From Flavobacteriaceae bacterium (GTDB lineage: Bacteria; Bacteroidota; Bacteroidia; Flavobacteriales; Flavobacteriaceae): 53,868 bases of DNA. The translations under genes and the position numbers were made by a program. The notes below the pieces were generated by a model, which had not been told where the DNA came from, did no database searches, and saw nothing but the letters and a program-made list of their open reading frames with translations. Below are positions 17,353 to 25,939 of this stretch, piece by piece (the first letter of the stretch is position 1; the number at the start of each line of letters is the position of its first letter). The stretch is taken from positions 1 through 53,868 of the forward strand of contig JABDLA010000145.1 of assembly GCA_013001965.1 (NCBI GenBank). The letters run 5' to 3'.

Positions 17353-18711
17353 ATGAAAAATCTTAGCCGATTAATGTTCGTATTGTTGTTATTTCTCGGA
17401 TTTAACAACGTAAACGCACAAGACGAAAACAACCCTTGGCAAATTACTGTTGGGTTTAACGCTGTCGATTTGCATCCTGTTGGAGAGGACTTCCCACAAG
17501 GTGATTATTTTGATGAGTTTTTTAATTTAACTGATCACTGGAATATCGTACCTGTTTTATCAAAGTTCACGGTATCAAAATATCTAGGGGATAATTTCTC
17601 TTTTGGTGTTTCTGGTTCTGTTAACAAAATCGACCAATTCTCAGATGTAACTGTTGAAGATTTATCTTACATAGCTGCTGACGGTATCATCAAATATGAC
17701 CTTGGTGAGATTCTTAACTTGGGCAGATTTGATCCTTACTTAGCTGTAGGCGGAGGATATACCTGGGTGGAAAAAATTGGTGCAGGAACATTAAATGGTT
17801 CTTTAGGTATTAATTATTGGTTTGATGATCAATTCGCAATTACGGCTCAATCAACTTATAAGCATTCATTTGAAGATTATTTATCTAAGCATTTCCAACA
17901 TTATGTTGGTGTCTCAATGAAATTCGGTGGAAAAGACACCGATGGAGACGGTATCTATGACAAGGACGATGAGTGTCCTGAAGTTGCCGGATTGGAAGCT
18001 TTCAACGGTTGCCCAGATAGCGATGGTGATGGTATCAAAGATGGAGACGATGAGTGTCCAAATGAAGCTGGTTTAGCTGAATTCAATGGCTGCCCAGATA
18101 GCGATGGAGACGGTGTTGCCGATAAAGATGACAACTGTCCAAATACCGCTGGTTTAAAATCATTAGCTGGTTGCCCTGATGCTGACGGTGATGGTATCGC
18201 TGATGGCGATGATAACTGTCCTAATGAAGCAGGTCCTGCAGCTAACAACGGATGCCCATGGCCAGATAAAGATGGCGACGGTGTTTTAGACAAAGATGAT
18301 CAGTGTCCGGATGTGGCTGGTACAGTAGCTAACAATGGATGCCCGGAAATTACTGAAGCTGAAGTAGAAACATTGAACGAATATGCCAAGACTATTTTAT
18401 TTGACACTGGTAAAACAACCATTAAGTTTGAATCAGCTGAAATTCTTTCCAGCATAGCAAGAATTTTGAAGAAGTATGAATATGCTAATTTCAATGTTGA
18501 CGGTCACACTGACAGCGTTGGTAGTGAAGCAACGAACCAAAAATTATCTGAAGGTAGAGCACAAGCTGTTGTAGATTGGTTAATAGAAAATGGCATTAGC
18601 CGCAGCCGATTAACTGCAACCGGTTATGGTGAGTCAAAACCTTTAATGGATAATAAAACCCGTGAAGGTAGAGCAAGAAACAGAAGAGTTGAAATTATCT
18701 TGAAGAACTAA
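17353..18711 (+). CDS. OmpA-family outer membrane protein with thrombospondin type 3 repeats
   Basis: Cell-envelope structural protein. A signal peptide ending near Ala-Gln-Asp (residues 1-23) is followed by a beta-barrel of about 170 residues, then five calcium-binding thrombospondin type 3 repeats of the form DxDGDGIxDxDDxCP (about residues 197-335; DNA 17937-18345). The C-terminal OmpA domain anchors to peptidoglycan, with [13 protein letters not shown] and the RAQAVVDWL and NRRVEI signatures. A TTG two codons upstream (17347) is a less likely start than ATG at 17353, which begins the signal peptide. It has its own promoter and a strong terminator, so it is a single transcription unit. Confidence 0.93.
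   Translation: MKNLSRLMFVLLLFLGFNNVNAQDENNPWQITVGFNAVDLHPVGEDFPQGDYFDEFFNLTDHWNIVPVLSKFTVSKYLGDNFSFGVSGSVNKIDQFSDVTVEDLSYIAADGIIKYDLGEILNLGRFDPYLAVGGGYTWVEKIGAGTLNGSLGINYWFDDQFAITAQSTYKHSFEDYLSKHFQHYVGVSMKFGGKDTDGDGIYDKDDECPEVAGLEAFNGCPDSDGDGIKDGDDECPNEAGLAEFNGCPDSDGDGVADKDDNCPNTAGLKSLAGCPDADGDGIADGDDNCPNEAGPAANNGCPWPDKDGDGVLDKDDQCPDVAGTVANNGCPEITEAEVETLNEYAKTILFDTGKTTIKFESAEILSSIARILKKYEYANFNVDGHTDSVGSEATNQKLSEGRAQAVVDWLIENGISRSRLTATGYGESKPLMDNKTREGRARNRRVEIILKN
17937..18345 (+). repeat. Five degenerate tandem repeats in the OmpA gene
   Basis: Coding repeats of about 72-84 bases, each containing GATGG(A/T/C)GA(C/T)GGT and a TGTCC codon pair. They correspond to the calcium-binding thrombospondin type 3 repeats. 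The long ORF on the opposite strand here is a shadow of this repeat. Confidence 0.8.
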
Positions 18712-18733
18712 TTTCATTTCTTATATAATATTT

Positions 18734-18766
18734 AAAAAACGCTTCGAATATTCGAAGCGTTTTTTA
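18734..18766 (+). terminator. Strong terminator after the OmpA gene
   Basis: Perfect stem ACGCTTCGAA/TTCGAAGCGT with a two-base centre, flanked by A and T runs. It can act in both directions and ends 10 bases before the AddB-like start. Confidence 0.9.
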
Positions 18767-18776
18767 TTTTTATAGA

Positions 18777-21536
18777 ATGACAAGTTTTATTTCTGATGTT
18801 CTTAATCACCTGCAGCAAAGAGGGGTTGATTTTAGTGAACTTACCATTATCTTGCCTAGTAAGCGGGCGGGTAATTTTTTAAGGAATGAGCTGTCGAAGA
18901 TGGTTTCAAAATCTCTGTTCTCTCCCGAAATTTTAAGTACGGAAGACTTTGTAGAAGAGCTGTCCCAGTTAAACCCCCTATCAGGCATTGAGCTCCTTTT
19001 TGAATTTTATGAAATTTATCAAACCCATTCCTCGCCAGAGACTAAGGAGTCCTTTGATGATTTTCTAAAATGGGCATCGATCCTATTGCAGGACTTCAAC
19101 GAGATTGATCGTTATCTCATTGATCCACCTGCGATCTTCAATTATCTAAGCGCTATTAAGGACATGAATCATTGGTCGCTGAGTCCTGAAAAAACGCCTT
19201 TGATGAAGGAGTATTTAGCATTCTGGAAAAGTCTCCACCTTTATTATTCAGAACTTTCCGCAGGACTCATCAGTAAAGGATTGGGGTATCAAGGTTTATT
19301 ATTTAGAGAGGCTGTTGAGAATCTCGAAAATTACATTCAGTCAAATCCTGGGAAGCAACATATATTCATAGGATTCAATGCACTCAATGAAGCCGAATCG
19401 CGAATAATTCAGGAGTTATTGCATAATGAAATGGCCGAGATCTTTTGGGATACCGACGACCATTTTATCACCAACAAAAAACATGAGGCCAGTTACTTTA
19501 TACGGCACTATTTAAAAAGTTGGAGGTATTTAAAATCGTCAAAATTGAAATGGTCTTTTAATCATTATACAACAGAAAAAAATATCAATATCATTGGGAC
19601 ACCCAAAAGTGTTGGGCAGGCAAAATATATTGGTGAAATTCTTTCAGAGCTTGATTTAAAAGAAAGGAATCAGGAAAATACCGCTCTTATTTTAGGCGAT
19701 GAGAATTTATTAATGCCGGTACTTAACTCCATACCAAAAACCATTGATAAAATCAATGTGACTATGGGCTTTCCGCTCAAGTCTATTCCTTTAGCATCTT
19801 TGTTTGAACGCTTGTTTCTAATACATAAGGATGGCAAGACCTCTTTTTATTATAAAGACGTTGTAGAACTGCTTTCGCATCAATATATAATGCCGCTTTT
19901 TTACACTAAAGAGGGAAACAGTGCCGAAAAAGTGATCAAAGATATTCAGCTGAACAATATGATCTTTTTAACCGAAGAAACAATTGCAAACCTCTGTCAA
20001 GACAATCAGACATTGGTGCATTTATTGTTTGGGGCGTGGAATAAGGACCCCATGGAAGGCTTAAGGTCTTGTCAGAACATAATTCTAAAGATTAAAGAGC
20101 AGCTTGACCTGACCAGGGAGGCGAATAAATTAGGCTTAGAATACTTATTTAAGTTTAATGAAGTGTTCAATGTTCTCGTTGCGCTCAACAAAAAATACAG
20201 TTCGATAAATTCAATAGCCGTTCTTTTCAGTTTGTATAAACAAATACTCAGTCAGGAAACTTTAGATTTTCAAGGAGAGCCTCTTGAGGGGCTTCAAATT
20301 ATGGGTATGCTCGAATCACGGGTTTTGGATTTCGAGACCGTCATCATTTCATCAGTAAATGAAGGCATATTGCCATCAGGGAAAACACAAAATTCCTTTA
20401 TTCCTTTTGATGTGAAACTTGAAAACAATCTTCCGACCTATAAAGAAAAAGATGCGATTTATGCCTACCATTTTTATCGAGTATTACATCGGGCCAAGAA
20501 TATTTATATCCTGTACGATACCGAAACCGACGGATTAAATGCCGGGGAAAAAAGTCGGTTTATTACTCAGCTTGAAATTGAGGATGTCCACAAATTGAAA
20601 TCAATGATTGTTTCTCCAAGGGTGCCTAAATATCAGCTTGAACCAAAAGTAATTACAAAGACTGATTCTGTTCTGAACAGCATCCGATTATGGGCACAAA
20701 AGGGTATTTCCCCTTCAGCATTAATGACCTATATAAGAAACCCTATAGACTTTTATTCAGAAAAAATACTCGGTATAAAGGAATTCGATGATGTGGAAGA
20801 AGTTGTCGGTGCACGTACTCTTGGCACAATAATCCATGAAACATTAAGAGAATTATATGCGCCTTTTGTGAATCAATTTTTAAAGGTTGAAACTATTAAA
20901 TCTCTGATCCCTAAAATCAATGAGGTTGTAGAGAAGCAATTTAAAATTCAATACAGGAAAGGTGAACTTAATAAAGGAAAAAACCTGATCATTTTTGAAA
21001 TTGCCAAGCGTTATGTGAACAAATTTCTGGACATGGAAATCAACGCGATCTTAAAAGGCGATGTTATCAAATTATTAGCTGTTGAACAAAATGTTGAAAC
21101 CTTATTGGAGTTTAAAGAGCTTCCATTTCCCTTAAAACTAACCGGCGAAATCGATCGTATCGATGAATGCAATGGCGTAACTCGAATCATCGATTATAAA
21201 TCGGGTCATGTTTTCCAAAATCAAGTTGAAATTATAAATTGGGAAGACCTCACTTCCGATTACAAAAAATACAGCAAAAGTTTTCAGATCTTGATGTATG
21301 CCTTTATTCTGAATAAAGAGAAGGCCTTTCAAGATCCGGTTCAAGCAGGCATTATCTCATTCAAAAATCTTAGTGCCGGCCTACTAAAATATTCGCAAAA
21401 AGATAAAATGGGGCCAGGCGCCAAAAAGGATCCATTGATCACAAAGGAGAGCTTTCAATCCTTTGAAACTGAATTAAAAAAATTGATCCTTGAAATATTT
21501 GATCCGAAAATCGATTTTATCGAAAAAGAAGTATAA
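18777..21536 (+). CDS. addB: AddB-like PD-(D/E)XK nuclease
   Basis: Partner subunit for the AddA-like helicase in break repair. The 919 residues begin with an inactive helicase-like half (LTIILPSKRAGNFLRNEL). They end with a RecB-family nuclease: TIIHETLRELY at about 686-696, then GEIDRIDE and TRIIDYKSGH at about 790-812, and a Gln-Ile-Leu-Met-Tyr helix. This is the expected PD-(D/E)XK order. Length and layout fit the Bacteroidota AddB group; sequence similarity to classical AddB is low, so the name is by role. It lies downstream of the OmpA terminator, hence transcribed separately from its partner. Confidence 0.8.
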   Translation: MTSFISDVLNHLQQRGVDFSELTIILPSKRAGNFLRNELSKMVSKSLFSPEILSTEDFVEELSQLNPLSGIELLFEFYEIYQTHSSPETKESFDDFLKWASILLQDFNEIDRYLIDPPAIFNYLSAIKDMNHWSLSPEKTPLMKEYLAFWKSLHLYYSELSAGLISKGLGYQGLLFREAVENLENYIQSNPGKQHIFIGFNALNEAESRIIQELLHNEMAEIFWDTDDHFITNKKHEASYFIRHYLKSWRYLKSSKLKWSFNHYTTEKNINIIGTPKSVGQAKYIGEILSELDLKERNQENTALILGDENLLMPVLNSIPKTIDKINVTMGFPLKSIPLASLFERLFLIHKDGKTSFYYKDVVELLSHQYIMPLFYTKEGNSAEKVIKDIQLNNMIFLTEETIANLCQDNQTLVHLLFGAWNKDPMEGLRSCQNIILKIKEQLDLTREANKLGLEYLFKFNEVFNVLVALNKKYSSINSIAVLFSLYKQILSQETLDFQGEPLEGLQIMGMLESRVLDFETVIISSVNEGILPSGKTQNSFIPFDVKLENNLPTYKEKDAIYAYHFYRVLHRAKNIYILYDTETDGLNAGEKSRFITQLEIEDVHKLKSMIVSPRVPKYQLEPKVITKTDSVLNSIRLWAQKGISPSALMTYIRNPIDFYSEKILGIKEFDDVEEVVGARTLGTIIHETLRELYAPFVNQFLKVETIKSLIPKINEVVEKQFKIQYRKGELNKGKNLIIFEIAKRYVNKFLDMEINAILKGDVIKLLAVEQNVETLLEFKELPFPLKLTGEIDRIDECNGVTRIIDYKSGHVFQNQVEIINWEDLTSDYKKYSKSFQILMYAFILNKEKAFQDPVQAGIISFKNLSAGLLKYSQKDKMGPGAKKDPLITKESFQSFETELKKLILEIFDPKIDFIEKEV

Positions 21537-21615
21537 AATTAAAAAGATTCGAAAAACAAAACGCTTCACAACCTTCTTAAGTTCCAAAGCCATACTTTCG
21601 TATGGGTTTTCTGAT

Positions 21616-21636
21616 TGATGTGGAGAAGATGGGACT
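21616..21636. repeat. 21-bp copy of the tRNA-Ala 3' end
   Basis: Identical to 21786-21806, which covers the T-arm/acceptor 3' end of tRNA-Ala and five bases beyond it. The copies are in direct orientation 170 bases apart. This is the geometry left by integration at a tRNA 3' end, or by partial duplication of the tRNA. Confidence 0.6.
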
Positions 21637-21663
21637 AACTTCGTTGGGCCCAACATTCACACA

Positions 21664-21705
21664 CTTCTGCAAAATCGAAAATTTGCTTCTTTAAACGAAG
21701 CAATT
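21664..21705 (-). pseudogene. Decayed sequence downstream of tRNA-Ala, shared with the other tRNA locus
   Basis: On the minus strand this reads SFKEANFRFCRSV then stop. The locus at 50939-50975 reads FYELKFAICRR in the equivalent frame, and both keep CTTCTGCAAA, an 11-base spacer ending in TTT and a small hairpin. No intact gene remains. It may be the end of a repeated element that follows tRNA genes; the identity of the parent gene is not established. Confidence 0.4.
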
Positions 21706-21723
21706 ATTAATTCATTCAAAAAT

Positions 21724-21747
21724 CAAAAGAAGATCTTTTGTTTTTTT
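21724..21747 (+). terminator. Terminator-like hairpin downstream of addB
   Basis: CAAAAGA-AGA-TCTTTTG followed by seven T on the plus strand. It is about 190 bases after the addB stop and could stop read-through into the oppositely oriented tRNA. Confidence 0.6.
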
Positions 21748-21759
21748 CTGAATAATAGA

Positions 21760-21776
21760 TTTACACTCTGTGTAAA
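21760..21776 (-). terminator. Hairpin after tRNA-Ala
   Basis: Perfect inverted repeat TTTACAC-TCT-GTGTAAA, 14 bases beyond the tRNA 3' end on the minus strand. The T-tract is weak, so it may be a processing or 3'-stabilising hairpin rather than an efficient terminator. Confidence 0.45.
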
Positions 21777-21790
21777 TTTTCACTTTGATG

Positions 21791-21864
21791 TGGAGAAGAT
21801 GGGACTCGAACCCACGACCTCTTGACTGCCAGTCAAGCGCTCTAGCCAGCTGAGCTACATCCCC
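21791..21864 (-). tRNA. tRNA-Ala (anticodon GGC)
   Basis: A cloverleaf can be drawn: D-arm GCTC..GAGC, anticodon stem CTTGA/TCAAG with loop CTGGCAG (anticodon GGC, reading GCC and GCU), T-loop TTCGAGT. The G3-U70 pair, the main alanine identity element, is present. CCA is not encoded (ACA follows). One oddity is a U6-U67 mismatch in the acceptor stem. It lies five bases from the end of the universal stress gene on the same strand, so it may be cotranscribed and cut out. Confidence 0.93.
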
Positions 21865-21869
21865 TTTTA

Positions 21870-22667
21870 CTATTTTATTTCCCGCATGACCAATACAGGA
21901 ATTTCGGTAATATATAAATCTTTTTTCAGTATGGTATTTTTTTCCCAAAGTTTTGTAAAAAATCCACGCTTCCTTCTTACAACAACCAATAGATCCGGTT
22001 GCAAAGTTTTATAATGTTCTAAAACACCATGATAGGTTGATGGACTTTCGGAAGTGAGGGTATTGTTGATTATAGATGACAAATTTTCTTTTACCTCAAA
22101 ATCACCTTCCTTATGAAATGGTGTTTTAACCAACAGCAAATCGATCACAGAATTAAACTGATTCTGAATTGTTTTTAATGGCGTTAATGCCTCTTCCTTT
22201 TTAATCATAGCCGATTTCATGGCCAGCAATATCTTTGAATATGGCTTAAATGTAAGACCTTCCGGAACAATTAAAGCAGGAAATTTAAGTCGCTTTACAA
22301 TTTTACCTGAGGTTCTTCCAAGGAAAACCTCGTCCTGAATAGAATTCGTTCTTGGTTCAACAAGAAGCAGATCAACATTTAGGTGCTTACATGCAACTTC
22401 TAATGTGTCAACTAATTTACCCTTAAATGTTTTCGCTATGACCTCAATGCCTTTCGTATCTATTTTTGAAATATGGTCATTTAAAAATTTAAGGCTCTCT
22501 TTCTCAAGAATGTGATCGATCTTGATCATAGTCCCTGCTTTTGTGTAAACATTATACACCTGAACAACATAAAGTCTTGCACCAAAGGCCTTAGCAAAGT
22601 CAACAGCATACTGAAGATGACTTTCTGCATTCTTTGAAGATCCAACCGGAACCAAGATATTCTTCAT
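21870..22667 (-). CDS. Universal stress protein, two UspA domains
   Basis: A 265-residue protein with two tandem Usp domains (about 1-135 and 140-265). The first has MKNILVPVGSSKNAESHLQYA and the DLLLVEPR and GRTSGKIVKR regions near the nucleotide site; the exact GxxGxxxxG ATP motif is partly lost (FLGRTSGKIV), so ATP binding is uncertain. The second domain is more diverged (KILLAMKSAMIKKEEA). Such proteins aid survival under stress; partners are unknown. A TACCTTTG -7 element lies 38 bases upstream in the divergent gap shared with the GNAT gene. Confidence 0.88.
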   Translation of the reverse strand: MKNILVPVGSSKNAESHLQYAVDFAKAFGARLYVVQVYNVYTKAGTMIKIDHILEKESLKFLNDHISKIDTKGIEVIAKTFKGKLVDTLEVACKHLNVDLLLVEPRTNSIQDEVFLGRTSGKIVKRLKFPALIVPEGLTFKPYSKILLAMKSAMIKKEEALTPLKTIQNQFNSVIDLLLVKTPFHKEGDFEVKENLSSIINNTLTSESPSTYHGVLEHYKTLQPDLLVVVRRKRGFFTKLWEKNTILKKDLYITEIPVLVMREIK

Positions 22668-22705
22668 AATAAATTATTTAAAGCTAAATTTACAATAATC
22701 TGGCG

Positions 22706-22713
22706 CAAAGGTA
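22706..22713 (-). promoter_or_regulatory. -7 element for the universal stress gene
   Basis: Minus-strand TACCTTTG, exact TAnnTTTG match. It lies in the 56-bp divergent gap, only ten bases from the GNAT start codon on the other strand. Confidence 0.45.
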
Positions 22714-22723
22714 AGTATTAAAA

Positions 22724-23224
22724 ATGATTCGTAAAGCGACTATTAATGATATTGATTCCATATTGAAAATAACCACGGCTTGTGCTGTTTTAATGATGGA
22801 AAATGAAATTTTTCAATGGGATGAGACCTATCCAAATAAGGCGGTATTTGAACGTGATGTTTCAAGAGCTGAATTGTATGTTATCCTTCATGGATCTGAC
22901 ATCTTAGGGTGTATTGCTATTTCAACATTAATCGATAAGGAGTATCTCCCGGTGAGCTGGTTAACTGAAACCGAACGCAATCTTTATATTCATCGCCTGG
23001 CCATTCATCCGAAACATCAAGGAAAGGGTCTGGCCAGAGAACTCATGTCCTTTGCAGAAAACTATGGCATAGAAAACAACTATAGCTCGATAAGATTAGA
23101 TACCTTTTCACAGAATAAAAGAAACCAAAAGTTTTACGAACTTCGCGGCTATAAAAGACTGGAGAATGTCTATTTCCCCAATCAGAGTGTTCATCCCTTT
23201 TATTGTTATGAATTAGTTTTGTGA
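22724..23224 (+). CDS. GNAT-family N-acetyltransferase
   Basis: Acetyl-CoA-dependent transferase fold, 166 residues. The acetyl-CoA binding loop is IHRLAIHPKHQGKGLARELMSFAENYG (motif A, about 89-115), followed by SIRLDTFSQNKRNQKFYELRGYKRL (motif B). The N-terminal MIRKATINDIDSILKIT is typical. The acceptor substrate is unknown. The stop overlaps the GTG start of the MATE transporter gene (GTGA), so the two are coupled and might serve one purpose, such as detoxification; that link is inference. Confidence 0.9.
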   Translation: MIRKATINDIDSILKITTACAVLMMENEIFQWDETYPNKAVFERDVSRAELYVILHGSDILGCIAISTLIDKEYLPVSWLTETERNLYIHRLAIHPKHQGKGLARELMSFAENYGIENNYSSIRLDTFSQNKRNQKFYELRGYKRLENVYFPNQSVHPFYCYELVL

Positions 23225-24555
23225 AGGATATAATAAGTTTAAAGAATATCAACAAATTGGCGGTTCCTGCTCTTATATCAGGAATTTCTGAGCCTATACT
23301 ATCCATTACCGATACGGCGGTTGTTGGAAATATCGATGTAAACGCTACCGAATCTCTGGCTGCCGTAGGAATCGTTGGCGCATTTATTTCAATGCTTATT
23401 TGGGTTCTTGGTCAGACACGGTCTGCAATTTCAGCAATTGTTTCCCAATATTTAGGGGCCAATAAAATTGACGAAGTTAAAAACCTGCCGGCTCAGGCCA
23501 TTTTTATTATTACGTCTTTAAGCATATTGATCATTATAAGCACCTATCCTTTTGCCGAGCAAATCTTCAAACTTTATAATGCCTCCGACCTCATTTTAAA
23601 TTATAGTGTTGACTATTACCGGATTCGTGTTTTCGGATTTCCATTTACCTTATTCACAATAGCTGTTTTTGGAACATTTCGCGGACTTCAAAATACCTAC
23701 CATCCAATGCTCATTGCCATTGTGGGTGCGACCGCCAACATTGTCTTAGATTTTGTTTTAGTCTATGGTATTGAGGGCTACATCCCGGCTATGAATATTA
23801 AAGGAGCTGCATATGCCAGTGTCATTGCCCAACTGTTAATGGCCACATTTGCTGCCTACTATTTAATCACTAAAACCAACATTCCGCTAAGTCTTAGCTT
23901 TCCTTTTAACAAAGAGATCAAAAGTTTTGTGCTGATGATCCTGAACCTGTTTGTACGCACTATTGCATTGAATGTTACTTTATATTATGCCAGCGCCTTT
24001 TCTACCAGTTACGGCAAACAATATATTGCTGCATATACAATCGCCATAAATCTTTGGTTTCTTGGCGCCTTTATCATAGATGGATATGCGAGTGCCGGAA
24101 ATATTTTATCAGGCAGATTATTTGGAGGAAAAAATTATGGCCTGCTTGTCGCGTTGAGTAATAAACTTATTAAGATTGGGATCATGGTCGGCATTGCAAT
24201 GGCCATTATTGGAGCCTTGTTATATGAGCCGCTTGGCAATTTATTCACCAAAGACCCGGAAGTACTTCGGGAGTTTAATAATATCTTCTGGATCGTTTTG
24301 ATCATGCAGCCCTTATGTGCGCTTGCCTTTATTTTTGATGGCATTTTTAAAGGCCTGGCTAAAATGAAGACGCTTCGTAACATTTTGCTGTTTGCGACAT
24401 TTATTGTTTTCGTCCCGGTCTTGTTTTGGTTAGACCATTTAGACTATAAGCTTTATGCCATATTCATTGCATTTACATTTTGGATCATCGCCAGGGGTGC
24501 TCCACTTATTATAATATTCAGAAAAATATTTATTCCGCTTTCTCAAAAGGTTTAA
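23221..24555 (+). CDS. MATE-family efflux transporter
   Basis: Inner-membrane multidrug or metabolite exporter driven by an ion gradient. The 444 residues give about twelve hydrophobic segments with two related halves, the GNIDVNATESLAAVGI loop after TM1 and the FGTFRGLQNTYHPM region after TM4, characteristic of the NorM/DinF group. The start is GTG, overlapping the GNAT stop. Substrate unknown. Confidence 0.92.
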   Translation: MKDIISLKNINKLAVPALISGISEPILSITDTAVVGNIDVNATESLAAVGIVGAFISMLIWVLGQTRSAISAIVSQYLGANKIDEVKNLPAQAIFIITSLSILIIISTYPFAEQIFKLYNASDLILNYSVDYYRIRVFGFPFTLFTIAVFGTFRGLQNTYHPMLIAIVGATANIVLDFVLVYGIEGYIPAMNIKGAAYASVIAQLLMATFAAYYLITKTNIPLSLSFPFNKEIKSFVLMILNLFVRTIALNVTLYYASAFSTSYGKQYIAAYTIAINLWFLGAFIIDGYASAGNILSGRLFGGKNYGLLVALSNKLIKIGIMVGIAMAIIGALLYEPLGNLFTKDPEVLREFNNIFWIVLIMQPLCALAFIFDGIFKGLAKMKTLRNILLFATFIVFVPVLFWLDHLDYKLYAIFIAFTFWIIARGAPLIIIFRKIFIPLSQKV

Positions 24556-24590
24556 ATTTGAAGATTCAATATAATAACTAAATATACCTT

Positions 24591-24692
24591 ATGGATATTT
24601 TGAACTTTTTTAGTGGCAACGGACTTTTTCTATTGCTGGCTTTAATATTAATTGTGGTTTACATTTATAATCGAATAAAAAGACGCAAATGA
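24591..24692 (+). CDS. 33-residue single-span membrane peptide
   Basis: Small ORF encoding MDILNFFSGNGLFLLLALILIVVYIYNRIKRRK, here described as: short polar start, a 17-residue hydrophobic helix and a basic tail, so N-out/C-in topology is expected. Its TGA overlaps the queD ATG as ATGA, the usual sign of translational coupling. It fills most of the gap after the MATE gene. No family is recognised. That it is translated is inferred from the coupling and the clean membrane-helix pattern. Confidence 0.55.
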   Translation: MDILNFFSGNGLFLLLALILIVVYIYNRIKRRK

Positions 24693-25138
24693 GTAAAATT
24701 CGAATAACAAAGCAGTTTGCTTTTGAAACTGGCCATGCTCTCTATGGTTACGATGGTAAATGCAAAAATGTACATGGGCACAGTTATAAATTGGATGTCA
24801 CAGTTATAGGCCATCCTATAGCTGATACTACTCATGTAAAATATGGAATGGTCATCGATTTTAGCGATCTTAAAAAGATCGTAAAAGAAGAGATCGTAAA
24901 TGTGTTTGACCATGCCACCGTCTTCAATAAAAATACGCCTCATATCGAATTAGCGAATGAGCTGGAAAGTCGGGGTCATAATGTGTTGTTGGTGGATTAT
25001 CAACCAACCAGTGAAATGATGGTAATTGATTTTGCCGATAAGATCAGCAGGCGGCTTCCGGCGAATATATCACTCTATTCATTAAAACTTCAAGAGACTG
25101 CGACCTCTTATGCCGAATGGTATGCTCATGATAATTAA
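24689..25138 (+). CDS. queD: 6-carboxytetrahydropterin synthase / 6-pyruvoyl-tetrahydropterin synthase family
   Basis: Converts 7,8-dihydroneopterin triphosphate, probably to 6-carboxy-tetrahydropterin for queuosine. The zinc ligands are His16, His29 and His31 (FETGHALYG; KNVHGHSY), the catalytic Cys is Cys25 and the C-terminal Glu is in LQETATSYAEW. The 149 residues are slightly longer than E. coli QueD. queC and queE are not in the window, so a pterin cofactor role cannot be excluded. Start ATG overlaps the small membrane peptide. Confidence 0.88.
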   Translation: MSKIRITKQFAFETGHALYGYDGKCKNVHGHSYKLDVTVIGHPIADTTHVKYGMVIDFSDLKKIVKEEIVNVFDHATVFNKNTPHIELANELESRGHNVLLVDYQPTSEMMVIDFADKISRRLPANISLYSLKLQETATSYAEWYAHDN

Positions 25139-25165
25139 TCTTTGTTTATATTTACTTCTCAAATT

Positions 25166-25918
25166 ATGAATATTCCAAACGGGAAAAAAATCTATTTCGC
25201 TTCAGACAATCATCTCGGAGCGCCGACCAGAGAAGAATCACTTCCTCGCGAAAAACGGTTTGTGAAATGGTTGGACGAAATAAAAGATGACGCAGCCGCC
25301 ATTTTTCTGTTGGGTGATCTGTTTGATTTTTGGTTTGAATATACACGTGTTATTCCTAAAGGCTTTTCAAGGACCTTGGGCAAACTAGCCGAAATCACAG
25401 ACTCCGGTATACCTGTTCACTATTTTGTTGGAAATCATGATCTATGGATGAATGGCTATTTTGAGGAAGAATTAAACATTCCTGTCTATCACAAGCCTGA
25501 AGAGTTTATTTTTAATAATACAACTTTTTTAGTAGGACATGGTGATGGTTTAGGGCCGGGAGACAAAGCCTATAAACGGATGAAAAAGGTCTTTACAAAT
25601 CCGTTTTTCAAGTGGGTCTTTAAATGGCTCCATCCCGATCTAGGTGTAAAATTGGCTATTTATTTTTCTGTAAAGAATAAGCTTATTTCAGGGGAAGATG
25701 TAAAGTTTTTAGGAGAAGATAATGAATGGCTCATTCAGTATAGTAAGAAAAAACTTGAAGATAAACACCGTGATTTTTTTGTGTTTGGACACAGACATTT
25801 ACCCTTAGAAATTGATCTTAAGAACAATTCGAAATACATTAATCTTGGCGATTGGATCACCTATTACACTTATGGCGTTTTTGACGGAGAAACCTTCAAG
25901 TTAGAAAACTACAAGTAG
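25166..25918 (+). CDS. lpxH: UDP-2,3-diacylglucosamine diphosphatase
   Basis: Lipid A pathway: releases UMP to give lipid X. The calcineurin-like metallophosphoesterase motifs occur in order: FASDNHLG (Asp14, His16), GDLFDFWFEY, GNHDLWM, GHGDG and FGHRHLP. About 250 residues, as for LpxH. The ATG at 25166 is preferred to an upstream TTG at 25142 because MNIPNGKKIYFASD is a normal family N-terminus. Ends 21 bases from the convergent recJ stop. Confidence 0.9.
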   Translation: MNIPNGKKIYFASDNHLGAPTREESLPREKRFVKWLDEIKDDAAAIFLLGDLFDFWFEYTRVIPKGFSRTLGKLAEITDSGIPVHYFVGNHDLWMNGYFEEELNIPVYHKPEEFIFNNTTFLVGHGDGLGPGDKAYKRMKKVFTNPFFKWVFKWLHPDLGVKLAIYFSVKNKLISGEDVKFLGEDNEWLIQYSKKKLEDKHRDFFVFGHRHLPLEIDLKNNSKYINLGDWITYYTYGVFDGETFKLENYK

Positions 25919-25939
25919 GTAAACTACCGCAGTGCAGAT

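Noticed and set aside
17955-18293. Repetitive Ser/Pro-rich ORF on the minus strand, and a possible CRISPR-like array
   Set aside because: It is the shadow of the thrombospondin type 3 repeats in the OmpA-family gene; the units are adjacent, degenerate and in frame, with no spacers.
21712-21948. ORF with a plausible-looking 78-residue protein across tRNA-Ala
   Set aside because: The stretch GDVAQLARALDWQSRGRGFES is a direct translation of the tRNA gene; such ORFs are common artefacts.
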